A stretch of DNA of 64,000 nt from Melitaea cinxia (GCF_905220565.1 NC_059410.1:1193501-1257500), one strand, 5' to 3'; positions 46,052 through 57,584 are shown, numbered from the stretch's first letter. Made by a program: numbers and translations. The notes: generated from the letters alone by a model not told the origin.

Positions 46052-46063
46052 TTTTTGATTATA

Positions 46064-47045
46064 GACGAAAATTAAAAAAAAAAGTTATAGTATCACTTTG
46101 ATTAATATTATATTTTTTTTTGATAAATCAATTTAGAAAATTGGTTTCCTACTGTATATTATAACAGCATATTCGTGTACATTTCATAGCAAATAATGTG
46201 GACAGTACAAGAACGTATTTTAATGACAAAATGAAGGATGACTTATGAAACAAAAACTGTAAAATATAAAAGTAAAGTGAAATAATAGATCAAAATATCA
46301 ATATATAATACCAAATGAATTAAAAGAACTTGGAATTTTGGACATTTGTACGTATCGGTAAATCCCTATTTCTGAAATCAATGCACCTTATTTATATTAT
46401 TATTTATTTTAAATGCCACGCCATTCCTGATGGACATAAGCTGAAATATGTACAAATAACAAAACAAAACACTTCAGAAACATCAGGAACGTAGAAAATT
46501 AAAAGTTAAAATTTCGGACTTTCCACGAAAACTATCTTAAAAACATTTCCACCACAGGACGTAATCAAAAAAGGAGGCGTTGAACGAATTCTATCCCGGA
46601 CAGATTTATGTTGCCTTCTGTTTGAAATATCAAAAGGGAAAAAAAGCGAAACACAAAATAGAGAACACATGAAATTTATGACTCTAAAATTTGGATAGCT
46701 TCACCACCAAATAGTACAAAAGAGGTTGTTTCAGTTAGTTCTCATTGTTCGCTGCATTGGCGAGTTGGCACAGTATAAATTTAGTTATTTGAAATACAGC
46801 GATTTTAATGGATTCTAGTGATTAATTGCTAAACTAAAAATATTGTTTTATGTGTCTGAGATTACTAGACCGGTTTAAAATCCTAATCTTGATATATCGC
46901 CTGTTGTTTCGTTCTTGTTTTAAAACTGTCTTGATAACAATATTTATGTGTGAGTAGTAAATTGTTTATTAATTTAATATTAATTGAAAGGCATTTGAAC
47001 AAAACAAACATTACTTTCTATTAATGAATATCATATTTTTTTCTT
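46064..47045. other. Unassigned AT-rich stretch
   Basis: Nothing recognised. Confidence 0.35.
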
Positions 47046-47484
47046 TTTTGACCGACTTCGAAAAAGGAGGAGGTTACTCAATTCGACTGTATATATATAT
47101 ATTTTTTTTATGTTCGGGGATAATTCCATCGTTTATGAACCGATTTTGATAATTCTTTTTTTGTTGGAAAGGAGATATCCCTAGTTTGGTACCATGATAA
47201 GGAAACAAGGATCTGATGATGGAATCCTAGAGAAATCGAGGAAAACTCTCGAAAATCTGCATAACTTTTTATTGGGTGTACCGATTTTAATGATTTTTTA
47301 TTTAATCGAAAGACAATGTTTATCATGTGGTCACATTTAAATTTCATCGAGATCTGATTACAAATTTTGGAGTAATATTTGATAATGCGTATTTACTTGA
47401 CTATTTTTTCGTTTACCTACGTTGTATTACTTGTCGATATAATTGAAGTCGGTTTTTCTTCGTTTGCCTGCAAACACAATTATT
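47046..47484 (+). mobile_element. T repeat, nearly full length
   Basis: GACCGACTTCGAAAAAGGAG at the left, AATTGAAGTCGGTTTTTCTT and GCAAACACAATTATT at the right. The inner order is as in the 9.0 kb copy. Confidence 0.78.
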
Positions 47485-47587
47485 TGTATTCAATTTATTG
47501 TATCAACTTCTGCAGTATTCTGAATGGTAAAGTATTTCAACCTTAAAGAAGACCACGGCTTGGTCTAAAGTGGTGTTGTGTTTCAGA

Positions 47588-48570
47588 GGCGAGCGAGGCA
47601 GCCAGTGCTCCTAGAGAGGTAGGGGATAGGATCGGTCCTAGGCCTTTGGAGGGAGGAGTTGCTGGACTTCTACTGGGCGCGTCCCCACGGTGGCGGATAG
47701 GGGAACGCCACTCGCACTGAGCGGGGTGGTAGGGGTTTTTGGATCCCCGCGGACCAAAACCAGTAGGTGTGTGCGCACCTTTAGCGGCTTGTCAGCCGCG
47801 CGGCCTAGGGGAGTAAACCCCGATTAAAAATCTAAGCTGTGATGCAGCCTTTATCATGAACACAGAGCCAAAACGTATACTACTCCAGGAAGGTACCGAC
47901 GCCTCCGGCGTCGGAGAATCTCTCCGCTCTTCGGCGCGCAGCCCGTTCGATTCTGGGGAGGGCAAACTTCGTGATTATGATTCGCCCACTGTTGACGCAG
48001 TGCCCGGGAAGGGCGGTGATACGACTTCAGCAAGAAACACGGACTCCGATAACAGCCTTCGGGGTGGCGGCTCAAACGAGCCGTCACGCTCGAGGGCTGG
48101 TCTCCCCTCGCGAGACCGCAAGGGGAGATTCCTCGCGAAAGGAAAGGTAGGAAATCGCTTTGCGGCTCTGGGCGCAGACGACAGCGGAACGGACATGGAA
48201 ACGGCTTTGGGGTCCTCGGACTTGGAATCTCTGCTGACGGGACGGCGGAAGCGGCCCTCATCCTCGACCTTAGCGTCTGGGCGTATCGGTTCAGATACGG
48301 AGGCCGAGGGCTTGAGCCTCGCTAAAATCAACACAGCACGAAGGGGAAAGGCGAGAGGAACCACGGCGGGTCCTTCCCGCGAAAAGTTCCTCAAGCCAGC
48401 ACCTGCCCGGCCGGAATCTGCGAACGTATCCACTGACAACGAGTCCGATGTCGGCTCGTTGATCGCGGACGACGTTTGCGCACTCAACGCGCAAGAACTC
48501 AGGGCGCGCGCGGGCGAGGGACATGCCATGATCCTAGAGGTTGCCCGGAAGTCCGGGAACCTCAAAGCCC
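47588..48570 (+). mobile_element. R1-like LINE, 5' end only
   Basis: A sharply GC-rich island in AT-rich DNA. 47588-47855 looks like a LINE 5' UTR (GGCGCGTCCCC, GGGGTAGGGG-type runs, CTAGGGGAGTAAACCCCG) and leads into a long ORF1 start. Similarity to R1-group ORF1 stops abruptly near 48567, within the codons for GNLK, and AT-rich DNA follows. Most LINE copies lose the 5' end; here the 5' end is kept and the 3' end lost, which points to a later deletion or an RNA that ended early. No flanking duplication was seen. Confidence 0.7.
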
Positions 48571-48608
48571 TATACAATACCCTATATACATTTTTTCCTT
48601 TTCTCTAG
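47856..48608 (+). CDS. R1-like LINE ORF1 (gag-like), C-terminally truncated
   Basis: Starts at ATG 47856, directly after the 5' UTR-like region. Residues 1-190 are Ser, Arg, Gly and Asp rich and appear disordered, with a basic stretch near residue 80. Residues about 205-235 (ALNAQELRARAGEGHAMILE and ARKSGNLK) match the conserved start of the helical part of R1-group gag proteins, which goes on to zinc knuckles in complete copies. The last 14 residues are read-through into flanking DNA, and the zinc knuckles and all of ORF2 are missing. In an intact element the protein packages the LINE RNA. The two long minus-strand frames over this region are side effects of its GC content. Confidence 0.65.
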   Translation: MNTEPKRILLQEGTDASGVGESLRSSARSPFDSGEGKLRDYDSPTVDAVPGKGGDTTSARNTDSDNSLRGGGSNEPSRSRAGLPSRDRKGRFLAKGKVGNRFAALGADDSGTDMETALGSSDLESLLTGRRKRPSSSTLASGRIGSDTEAEGLSLAKINTARRGKARGTTAGPSREKFLKPAPARPESANVSTDNESDVGSLIADDVCALNAQELRARAGEGHAMILEVARKSGNLKALYNTLYTFFPFL

Positions 48609-48739
48609 CTATGCGCAAGTAGTGGCCAATTTAAAACTGTAGTATCATACTATAGTTTTAACTGAGAACTGAAATATAGATAGATACTCCATTTTAAGAG
48701 TAATTTTTAAGTATTAAGTAATTTTAATTTAAATTTTAA

Positions 48740-48992
48740 ACTCAGGCCTCTGCAGGAAATATCCTGCTCAAAATCTGGAGCAGGCCGACTGGGGTAGACT
48801 TCGACCTTACAGACGATTACTGCTAAATAATATGGTTTCCAAGCAGTGTTGTATTCCTGTGGTGCTTAAGGTGAGCAGAGCTACCGGGGTAGGATTGGGA
48901 GTAGGGGTTAGCAACGCGCCTTGGATGCTTCTGGGAATGCAAGCGTATCTAACTACGGTAGTCGCTTACCATTATGTGAGTCGTACTTGATA
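48740..48992 (-). mobile_element. C repeat
   Basis: Minus-strand full-length order: CAGGAAATATCCTGCTCAAA on plus at the left, GCAACGCGCC in the middle, CGCTTACCATTATGTGAGTC at the right. Confidence 0.8.
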
Positions 48993-49629
48993 GGTAAAAA
49001 TAATTTAATAAAATTGCCATAAGAAATGCTTGGAATTTGTGCTTGACAGAAACAAGCACAAACACAAGATGCGTAAATATTAATTAATGTATTTATTAAA
49101 TCAAACACGTATCTAACGGCTATAAGGATACGGTATTACGTTACAAACAGGTGAAAATTTGTATGAATAATTAATTACAGTAAATAATAATACAAAACAA
49201 ACTTTCGACATGTCCATCGATAGCTTAAACTTTTCCGATGAATAAATTATTTATGTATTATATTAGTAAATAAAGTTTTATTATAGAAATTCTATTAAAA
49301 ATTCAAAAACAAAACTTATAAAATTAAACGTCCATTAATAATCCGGAGGACAAAAGCTTCGAAAAGTAATTAAAAGCGATATCGAAGAAGTTTTAAACGA
49401 AAATTATAAATTACACAAAGTATTGTAAATCAGCCATTCACCGGTGGGACGGTTGTTCGTGAATCTGTCTATTGTGGTATGAAATACCGCGCAATTAAAA
49501 ATGAAATATATCACGCACCCTTAAGACATGCCCGAGTTTCGAAATCTTGGCCTATTAGGCGCTTACTGATTGCAAAATTTTATATTGGTATTGTAACAAT
49601 TGTTGCTTATTTAGATATAACATTAAAAT
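48993..49629. other. Unassigned AT-rich stretch
   Basis: Nothing recognised. Confidence 0.35.
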
Positions 49630-49718
49630 GAATTCAGATCCCACAGTGGAGCTATGCAGGAGGCTTCTATCTGCAAAATAGAGAAAGAAGCCTATGCCCA
49701 GCAGTGGGATGTTACATG
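49630..49718 (+). mobile_element. A-type SINE tail fragment
   Basis: CAGATCCCACAGTGGAGC and GAAGCCTATGCCCAGCAGTG then GGATGTTACATG. Confidence 0.6.
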
Positions 49719-49737
49719 ATCAATCAAATAAACAATA

Positions 49738-49945
49738 TTTATACAATACATATACTTTATTGTACAACCAAAAACAATACAAATAACATAAAAGAAAAAG
49801 AAACAAGCGAGAAATAATAATAATAATAATAACAAAAAAAAGGAATGTACAAAAGGCGGTCTTATCGCTAAAGAGCGATCTCTTCCAGACAACCTTTAGA
49901 AAAAGAACATGAATAAGAATGAAGCGGCATAGAGGTGTACTTTAA
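49738..49945 (-). mobile_element. E repeat: LINE 3' end
   Basis: CGATAAGACCGCC, GGAAGAGATCGC and a CAATAAAGTATATG end on minus, with an inner ATT-triplet run (49817-49835). Confidence 0.7.
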
Positions 49946-50167
49946 AATAATATATGTAAACACATATAATTATATAACTATATTATGTATTTATATTTGT
50001 ATTTTTGCAAATTAATAACTGCTATCAACGAAATTAAGATTAACTTTTGATTTATTCATTCAGGTTTTATCATGGGGCAGGGTTTATCATCAGATTAGTA
50101 TTTCCTAAGCTGTACCGAGGTAAATGGTTGTCTACTTTATAAATAATACATTGCAATTTTTTTCATA

Positions 50168-50272
50168 CAACTAGGTCGGCAAACAAGCGCAAGGCTCACA
50201 TGATGGTAAGCGATTACCGTAACGTATAGACACCTGCAACATCAAAAGAACTTGAAAACGATTTCCAGGCCA
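50168..50272 (+). mobile_element. C repeat, 5' part
   Basis: TAGGTCGGCAAACAAGCGCA and GATGGTAAGCGATTACCGTA; stops where the gypsy remnant starts. Confidence 0.7.
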
Positions 50273-50582
50273 TACAGGTGTTGAAACCTAGATTTGGAAT
50301 GACTAAGATATCGTCAATGTATGAGAAACGGCAGGAATCTAGGCCCCTTAACACTCACACTTTGTGCAGCGTTGTGCATACCAAACGACATGGACGGGAA
50401 TTCCACAAGGGCAAATGGCGTGGTGATGGTGGTCTTCGGTATGTCCTCGAGGAGCGACAGGAATTTGGTGGTAAGCTTATTACAGGTCTATTTTCGAGAA
50501 GATGGTACATCCTGCTAGCCTATGTGCATAATCTTCTATGTGTCTAATTGGGTATCTGTTAGGTATGGTACGCGCCTTGAGT
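50273..50582 (-). pseudogene. Ty3/gypsy reverse transcriptase remnant
   Basis: The minus strand, read from 50582 leftwards, gives short blocks of a gypsy-group RT in the right order but spread over different frames. The blocks are IPNRYPIRHIEDYAHRLAG, then FSKID (first catalytic Asp), AYHQIPVAP, a PFAL-like block, and YIDDILV, which holds the catalytic Asp pair. At least two frameshifts and several stops (one directly after FSKIDL) separate them. No LTR, protease or integrase is present nearby. It is squeezed between a C fragment and a T fragment. The 89-codon plus-strand frame here is only its shadow. Confidence 0.75.
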
Positions 50583-50706
50583 GATATTCCATTATCAGAT
50601 CCTGGTTTCCTTATCATGGAATGGGGATACCCTTGGGATATATCTCCTTTCTAACAAAAAAGTAGTTCTCAAAATCGGTCCATAGCCGACGAAATTATCC
50701 CTAAAG
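50583..50706 (-). mobile_element. T repeat fragment
   Basis: CCATTATCAGATCCTGGTTT and ATATCTCCTTTCTAACAAAA with AAAATCGGTCCATAG, a T body segment. Confidence 0.65.
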
Positions 50707-53277
50707 AGAGAGAAAGATTTAAAAAAAAGGTTTTTAAAGATTCCCCTAAAGATTTTTTATGTATTGTTTTTATTCGTGTTATGAAATTAAATTACTTCAT
50801 GATTTACCTTTTTTATATAAAATCATGTTTGAAATATTATCAGCTGTGGAACAGCAGCTTTTGTGAGTACATTTCTATTTATCTTATCATAATCCATAGC
50901 TTTATTAATTTCAAATTCTTCTAAAAATTCTTCTAGCATACTTTGATCAATTGAGTTAACAGATATTGACTAGCTAAAGTATTCGAATATTCCCGTCATT
51001 TCAAATTAATTTATCCAAAGATTCTCGACGTTTTTGCGGTCTAGTTAATAATTTGGAAGCGTCGATTCGTTCAAGTCAACCAATACTGAATAAAAATAGT
51101 AAAAAAATAATAATATATATATATAATCTGGTTAACTCTTAAAAAACATCTGAGGTCTTCGACCTTTTACATTAAGAGAGTAGGGTATGTGTTACTATTT
51201 GTGACTGGTAGTTTTGTGTTTTGAAATTTGTTCACGTTATATGTTATGTTTAAGTTACCAAACTTATTACTAACTAGTATACCGTAAATTTGTTTTGCCT
51301 AGATTAATTTAAAAAAAAAACTATTTTAAAATTTTTATGAAAATTTGTTTATGAATTGGTTCATTTTTTCGTAAAATTTAGGATATAAAATATATTGCTA
51401 CGACGACCAAGATAGTTACAGTGCTACATAAAGCAACAATTGAAATTCGTAATTAGAACATTAGAATAATATATATTATTATAAAATAATATATATTATT
51501 TTTATATAAGAATAATAGTTATGCTTCATCAGAAACTAACTATACGTGTCTTGCAGTTACGCATTGTATGAAAACTTGATCTTTCTAAGTAATTTTTATA
51601 TGACTATAAAGTTCTTTAATAAAAATACAACAACCAGAGAATTATAATTAAACCTAACGAAAAATTAACCAAACGAATTTATCAGCCTTATAACATTAAT
51701 ATAAATTAAGTCTACTAAATAACTGTTACAAGTTTCAAAGTCAGATGAAGTTTAAAATAAGTCCAAGTTAAGTTAGGGTTTTGTTTCCATCAGAGCCTCT
51801 GTTGTGGAAAATAATAAAATTAGTCGATAAGAAAGTTTTGAAGCTGTATATATTTTGGTAATTTATTCATTGTTTTAAGATAGTTTTAATCTACTTATAA
51901 TATAATAAAGCTGGCGAGTTTATTTCTTTGACAGCTCTAAAGGGGTAGGATTTTTGCATTGAAAAGGCAATTAATAAAAAAAATGTTATTCCTTGGTCTT
52001 AATAGCAAAAAAGTTACATAAATATTAAATTTAATGTTTTAAATTAGCATGGTTATTTTGATTATTTAATATTATAAATTTTCATTATTATATTTCGACA
52101 TTGTCCACGAATATCTTGTTCAAGAGACTGAAGTTTGCGGGTAGGTATTGATGGCATTAGAAGTATCCATACAGAACTACCTCTTTTCTCGTACGTTTGC
52201 TGCGTAAATACTGTTCAATTATCGAAATATCGAGCTCCGCAAAATAAACACAAAAAACATGCTAAATATCCTATTTTAAATAATTTTAATAAATTAAATG
52301 CTTTCAGTGAAGCCTTGTGTATCTGTCGTTTACATTGATATACATATACACAAATATTTTAGTTAAGGCAGTTATCGTATAAGCTTTATTGAGTGTTTGT
52401 TCGACGTTTGATCAATGTCACACGGAGTTTGATTTGCGTAATCTAACGATTCATTTTATCGAAAAAAAAAAAACAAACAGTTTACAGTCGGACCCAATTT
52501 ATCGTTACTTAAATGCTTGTTTAGTAAGTTTAGTATAACTAAGGCCTAGCTTCGAAATATTAATTATGTAATAGCATGAGTAACAGCTCTGTTAGGTCAC
52601 CGAGGTCCTTTTGAAATCAAAATATATTTAGTACTTGGTCTTGAATTGTATAACACTTTCTAATTACGTAAAAATACAATCTAGATAGGTACATAATAAT
52701 ATGTTATCAATCAACTTTATTTATAGCATATTATGTATAGTGAAAGGGTTTGATTATTCGCAATAAACTTTAGCCCCATTATTCTTTTTTGAATTACTAT
52801 AGTTGCGATAGTAAAGCCTATTGATTGGATATATAGGCCTTATTAAAACAATAAAAGTTTAATAATATAATCAAAAGTTCACTATCAGTACGTTTTACCC
52901 TGTAAACATATTTGACCTATTTCTGTTGGTACGCCACATGTCTCGGATTACTGTGTGAATGTAAAGAAAAAAAGATTATAATAGAGCTAGGCAGCACGTT
53001 GTGTTTGTTGTTGCTCTCGGCGTAAACAATATGGCTCATATGGCTCGCATAGAGTATGGGGTTACGGAATTGATATAAATGGTTTTTTTCCTTTATATCT
53101 ACTAAGTATCGTTTTCGTACTAGGCGTGTTTTCAGTTTTATCTGCTTTTTTATAGTTATTATGACGTGGTTGACACATTAAGCACATGTGTTTGTTGTGT
53201 GCGTGTGTCCAGGACCACCGAAACAAGATTCATATACTACTGATGGTATTTGAGGTGTTAGTTAATTAATTATTTTT
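50707..53277. other. Long unassigned AT-rich stretch
   Basis: About 2.5 kb with no recognised repeat, RNA or gene. A repeated ATAATATATATTAT motif occurs near 51465-51505. The 67-codon frame at 52135 is not supported by anything else. Confidence 0.4.
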
Positions 53278-53572
53278 ACAGGCGTATGGTCCATAGGCTA
53301 TGGAGGCTTGCAACACCATCGCAAGCTCGTTACTGACCCTACCACCAACCCTCTCCAGTAGCTCTAGCTACTGTACTCATTTTTTATACAATGATAGGCT
53401 TGCGTTTGACCACTATTTCACCTGATGATAAATAAAAATGCGGTCTAAGATGGAGCACGCTTACCGCAGTAACGCTACTTGAAAACAATAGTAGAAGGCT
53501 GTGGTCTTCTTTAAGGTTGAGGTACTTCATCAGCCGATCTGCTCCAGATATTGAGCACGATATTTTCCTGGG
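53278..53572 (+). mobile_element. C repeat, diverged, with an internal insertion
   Basis: CTTGCAACACCATCGCAAGC and TCCAGTAGCTCTAGCTACTG at the left, GGTTGAGGTACTTCATCAGC and TTGAGCACGATATTTTCCTG at the right. The middle has about 90 extra bases. Confidence 0.65.
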
Positions 53573-53892
53573 CACCCGCTAACTCAAACAATTTAATCGT
53601 AAATGTGAATAACAAAAGATCCGCAGTACAGATGCCATATCCACGTCCTTTAATCTCAATCACACCTTGTGTCAGAATTTAATTTCCCATCAGATATCGG
53701 ATGAGGATTCGTTAGCAAGTAATTTTCAAGTAGTGCCTATTACGTATGTGTCATGTCGTTTTTATACGATTTTTTTAATTGATGTATTGAAATTAACTTT
53801 AGCAGTTTATCAGTATCTTTAGCAGTTTAGCAGTTTATATATATATAAATTTAGAAAAGATTAATTTAGACTCTCTGTAGACCAAAAAAGTA
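53573..53892. other. Unassigned stretch
   Basis: A short direct repeat, TTTAGCAGTTTA, occurs three times at 53800-53840. Confidence 0.4.
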
Positions 53893-54140
53893 ATGATTGT
53901 GTTTGCTCGCAAAAAAAAAAACTGACTTCAATTACATCGACAACTAATACAACTAGGTAAGCGAAAAAATAGTCAAGCAAATACGCATTATTAGAGGTAG
54001 CTCAAAAAGTACTTGTCGGACCTCAATTAAATGTAATGGGACTACATGACAAGAAACATCCAGTAAAAACTTAGGAGGGTTATAACACACATGAAAATAA
54101 AACGAATTGAGAACCCCTCCTTTTTTGAAGTCGGCTAAAA
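53893..54140 (-). mobile_element. T repeat
   Basis: CTGACTTCAATTACATCGAC at the left, CCTCCTTTTTTGAAGTCGGC at the right, with a shortened middle. Confidence 0.75.
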
Positions 54141-54690
54141 ATGTTTTTAAGCTAATAATTTATCCATTTAAATTTTATTACCGATTGATTAATTAAAAGC
54201 TGGAAAAAATAAACTATCCAATTCTAAAGTGGATGATGAATGTGTCTTTCTATTGTGATTTTCTGAAGAAAAATAATATATTCTGAGATTACTAAACAGT
54301 TTGAATAGGTATGAAGTTTTGCCAATAACTTTCTATTTTATACTCATAAATTTAGAATTAAGACCTTTTGTCACTGCAACAGTCTGTACTCTACTGGGAG
54401 AAGGCCTTTCTTGTATGAAGGAGTGTTATTAGCGCTTGTTGTGAGATAAACTACTTAACAGTACATTAATATTACAAAGTTGTTACTTCATCAATACGAA
54501 CGCAGTTACAATAAATTATTCTCGGTAAAGCAAGTCGGATTGGATTAATAAACGAGATTTACAGCGCGGAGTTAATAAGGAATGAATGCAGGTGCTGATA
54601 AGGGGAATGACTCAATAGACTTCGATGCGGAGTACTGTTCGCAGGAAGTTTTAGACTGGAAGGATGTGGTGGAATAATTCTTATATTATA
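54141..54690. other. Unassigned stretch
   Basis: Contains TCTACTGGGAGAAGGCCTTT near 54395, a faint SINE-tail resemblance; otherwise nothing recognised. Confidence 0.35.
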
Positions 54691-55012
54691 TACGACGCCG
54701 CGTTGGCGCAACGGTTACAGCCATGGATTGTATCTGTTGCGCTGGCGGTTGCGGGTTCGATCCCCGCACATGACAAACATTTGTATTGCCCATACAGGTG
54801 TTTGCAGTGGTCTGGGTGTTTGTGCAGTCCCAGTGGGTTTCCCCACCGTGCCTCGGAGAGTACGTTAAGCCATCGGTCGCGGTTGATCGTTACTCATAGT
54901 AGGGAATATATCCGCCAACCCGCATTGTAGCAGCGTGGTAGATTAAGCTCTGATCCTTCTCCTACGTGGGGAAAGAGGCCTATGCCCAGTAGTGGGATAT
55001 TACAGGCTGAGG
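54691..55012 (+). mobile_element. A SINE (Metulj-like), near full length
   Basis: CGCCGCGTTGGCGCAACGGT head, GGTTCGATCCCC B box, TCGGAGAGTACGTTAAGCC body, tail TATGCCCAGTAGTGGGATAT and TACAGGCTGAGGCG. A part of the body before the GATCGTTACTC block is deleted. Confidence 0.88.
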
Positions 55013-55099
55013 CGTATTTATAAAAAAAAGAGGAATGAAAAATGAGAGAGAGAAAGGTTTTGTCTCAAACAATTTCACTGCTTGAAAATTTATTTTTTA

Positions 55100-55275
55100 G
55101 CCGCTGCGTGTTGACGGATATATTATGAGCAGTGATCGCTATCATGTGTGTATGATAACAACCGAGACCGACCGCTTAACGTGCTCTCCGAGGCAAGGCG
55201 GGGAGACTAAAAAAGATAGACATCCCCACCGTAAAGAAATTTTTGTACAAATTCAAATATCCATCCCGAGCGTTA
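55100..55275 (-). mobile_element. A SINE body fragment
   Basis: TGATCGCTATCATGTGTGTA, GACCGCTTAACGTGCTCTCC and AATATCCATCCCGAGCG on plus belong to the middle of A on minus; head and tail are lost. Confidence 0.6.
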
Positions 55276-55364
55276 CACTCTAGAGCAATGTCTAGCATCG
55301 GAGTATCCTTACCGTTTTCTATTTCCTTGTAGGTACAATGGGTTTGTTCTAGAATATCTATGTC

Positions 55365-55538
55365 TATCCCTACTAATATTAAAAATGTGAATGTAAGTTT
55401 GTTTGTTACGCGAAAACTACTCAACCGATCATCATGAAACTTTGTAAACATATATTCTTGGAGGTATTAGAAGTAACATAGGACAATTTTTATTAAAAAA
55501 AAATTCAATGTGAGCGAAGCCGCGGGTAAAAGCTAGTA
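55365..55538 (+). mobile_element. Helitron-like short element
   Basis: TATCCCTACTAATATTAAAA at the left and GAAGCCGCGGGTAAAAGCTAGT at the right; same plan as at 36.3 and 42.5 kb. Confidence 0.5.
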
Positions 55539-55619
55539 CAGAATATTACAGGGCGATGAGCTATGCCCACCAGAGCGGTATTCGTTTTTGTTGTTATAGC
55601 TAAAGTCATAATGAATTAA

Positions 55620-55885
55620 TTGAGGTAGGGCACAGCAGAACATATCTTACTCAAAATCTGGAGCAGCCCGACTGAGGATATACCTCGACCTTACAGATCA
55701 CAGCTAAATAATACTGCTTTCAAGCAGTGTGGTGTTCCTGTGGTATGTAAGGGGGCCCGAGCTCCTGGGGAGGGTCTGAGGTCGGCAACGCGTTTGCGAT
55801 GCTTCTGGTGTTGCAGGCTTTCTATAAACTACAGTAATCGCTTATCATCAAGTGAGCCGTATGCTTTTTTGTCAAACTAATTGTA
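55620..55885 (-). mobile_element. C repeat, full length
   Basis: TGAGGTAGGGCACAGCAG at the left on plus and CTTATCATCAAGTGAGCCGT at the right; all inner C blocks are present in inverted order. Confidence 0.82.
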
Positions 55886-56189
55886 GAAAAATAATAATAA
55901 TAATAATCAAAAGAGTTCGCGTACTTATTTTGCGCTCGGTACATCAGTGTTATTATAAACTTGACAAATTGTGTACGATTCGTTTCGGTTTCTGTCGGGT
56001 CCTCGTCGCGATCATATCGCGAGCATCTTCCAGATTTTGCTATTAGTGTTAAGGGTTCGTTGACTTTTGAACGGCTTAGGAATATGAAATCTTGATCTTG
56101 ATTGAGTGAACTCTATTGTATGATACGAAATCTGTTTAACAAATAATTTTCTATTTTACGCGATGGCTAGTCGTAGCGGGAATTTTAAT

Positions 56190-56565
56190 TTTTTAACCGA
56201 CTTTCAAAATAGAGGGAGGTTCTCAATTCGTTTGCTTTTTTATGTATCTCAAAACTTTTTTTAATCGAAAGGTGGTGCGTGTCATGTGATCCTGTTTAAA
56301 TTTAATTGAGATCTAACATGTACTTTTCGAGTTATATCCAATGATACGTTACTTGACTATATTTTCGTTGACCTACGTTGTATTGTACCACATAACTGTT
56401 TACTGGGTGTCCCCACTTTGATTATTCTTATTTTAATCGAAAGCTGCTACGTGTGTTGTGATCTTATTTAAGTATAATCGAGATGTGATGACTAAATTTT
56501 GAGTAATCTTAGCGCGTATTTACTTGACTATTTTTTTTATCTACCTACGTTTTAATACTTTTTAT
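56190..56565 (+). mobile_element. T repeat, right end missing
   Basis: TTAACCGACTTTCAAAATAG, then repeated body units (AATCGAAAGGTGGTGCGTGT, AATCGAAAGCTGCTACGTGT) and CTACCTACGTTTTAATAC. The tandem body units show that T grew by internal duplication. Confidence 0.75.
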
Positions 56566-56756
56566 ATAAGTATTACATTAGCCTACGATTGTCGTTAATA
56601 AATATGACTATTGACTCCAAATATATCTCTCAAAACAAAGTAACTTTTGAGACTAACAAATTTTTGTAAAACCAAACATATATATGTTTGGTTTACCTTT
56701 CATTGGGTAGCTATTACCCATTAAAATACATAAACGTATCCCTTATCACGATCAAG

Positions 56757-56936
56757 ATTCAGCATGTAACACCCCACTGCTGGGCATTGGCCTTTATCTC
56801 CATACAGAAGAATTCTAGCTTAATCCACCACGCTGCTCCAATGTGAGTTGACGGATATATTCCCGTATGAGTAACGATCGCTATCAAGTACTTATGATAA
56901 ACACTGGGACCGAGCTTAACATGCTCTGCCTTATAT
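56757..56936 (-). mobile_element. A SINE tail and body fragment
   Basis: GATTCAGCATGTAACACCCC, TAATCCACCACGCTGCTCCA and ACGATCGCTATCAAG; the tRNA head is missing. Confidence 0.7.
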
Positions 56937-57244
56937 TCGTTTATTACTGACCATTAGTACAGAAAGAGAGTCATTACATCACATTACTATAATTAGCATA
57001 AACTTCGCGCTCGCGTGACATCTGGGACGGTTAAAATTTTTAACAAAAAAAAAATCACATTATTTCCAGCGATAAATCCATTTAATCTTGATACAGTTGG
57101 AAATATAACCCTTAAGCGATCGTAAGAACCACCTCGCACGCGACTTTAAAAAAATGTTGAGAAAAAAATTTACGCGACAGAAATTCACACGAATTTCAGG
57201 AAACAGTATCGTTTCACGATTTTAGTTCAGTAATAAATATCCTC
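56937..57244. other. Unassigned stretch
   Basis: Nothing recognised. Confidence 0.35.
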
Positions 57245-57366
57245 AACATATTCACACCTTGCACCTTCTCCGAAATACGCTGCATCTTAACGTATAAGTA
57301 TAATTCCGATCGGTTCAGTAGTTTTTGCAGTGTAACCGAACAAAAAACTGGGTCTCCATTTATAAG
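57245..57366 (+). mobile_element. J repeat, uninterrupted copy
   Basis: ACGCTGCATCTTAACGTATA directly followed by GATCGGTTCAGTAGTTTTTG and GGTCTCCATTTATAAGTATA. It shows the pre-insertion state of the 8.7 kb copy. Confidence 0.65.
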
Positions 57367-57584
57367 TATACAGATAGTACTAAGTAATTAGTCCTTTATT
57401 ATTATGAGCGGAAATCATATAATAAATCATATAAACAGGAAACAGGTAAACAAATTATTTTTATTATCTGCCATTCAATTAACACGTATGTGTTAATCTA
57501 TGCAAATAAATGAAATTGGAGTGTCTGTTTGTAATATTAAAATAACCGCTTTTTACTAAACGCATATGGATTGGAAAAATATCA

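Noticed and set aside
47854..48577. Minus-strand frames of 135 and 200 codons over the GC-rich island
   Set aside because: Low-complexity Ser/Arg/Pro composition opposite the R1-like ORF1. High GC removes stops on both strands.
50278..50547. 89-codon plus-strand frame
   Set aside because: It is antisense to recognisable gypsy RT blocks on the minus strand.
54695..54775. Possible functional tRNA gene (same for the heads at 38850 and 59470)
   Set aside because: A and B boxes are present, but the cloverleaf stems do not pair well and the block continues into a repeated SINE body.
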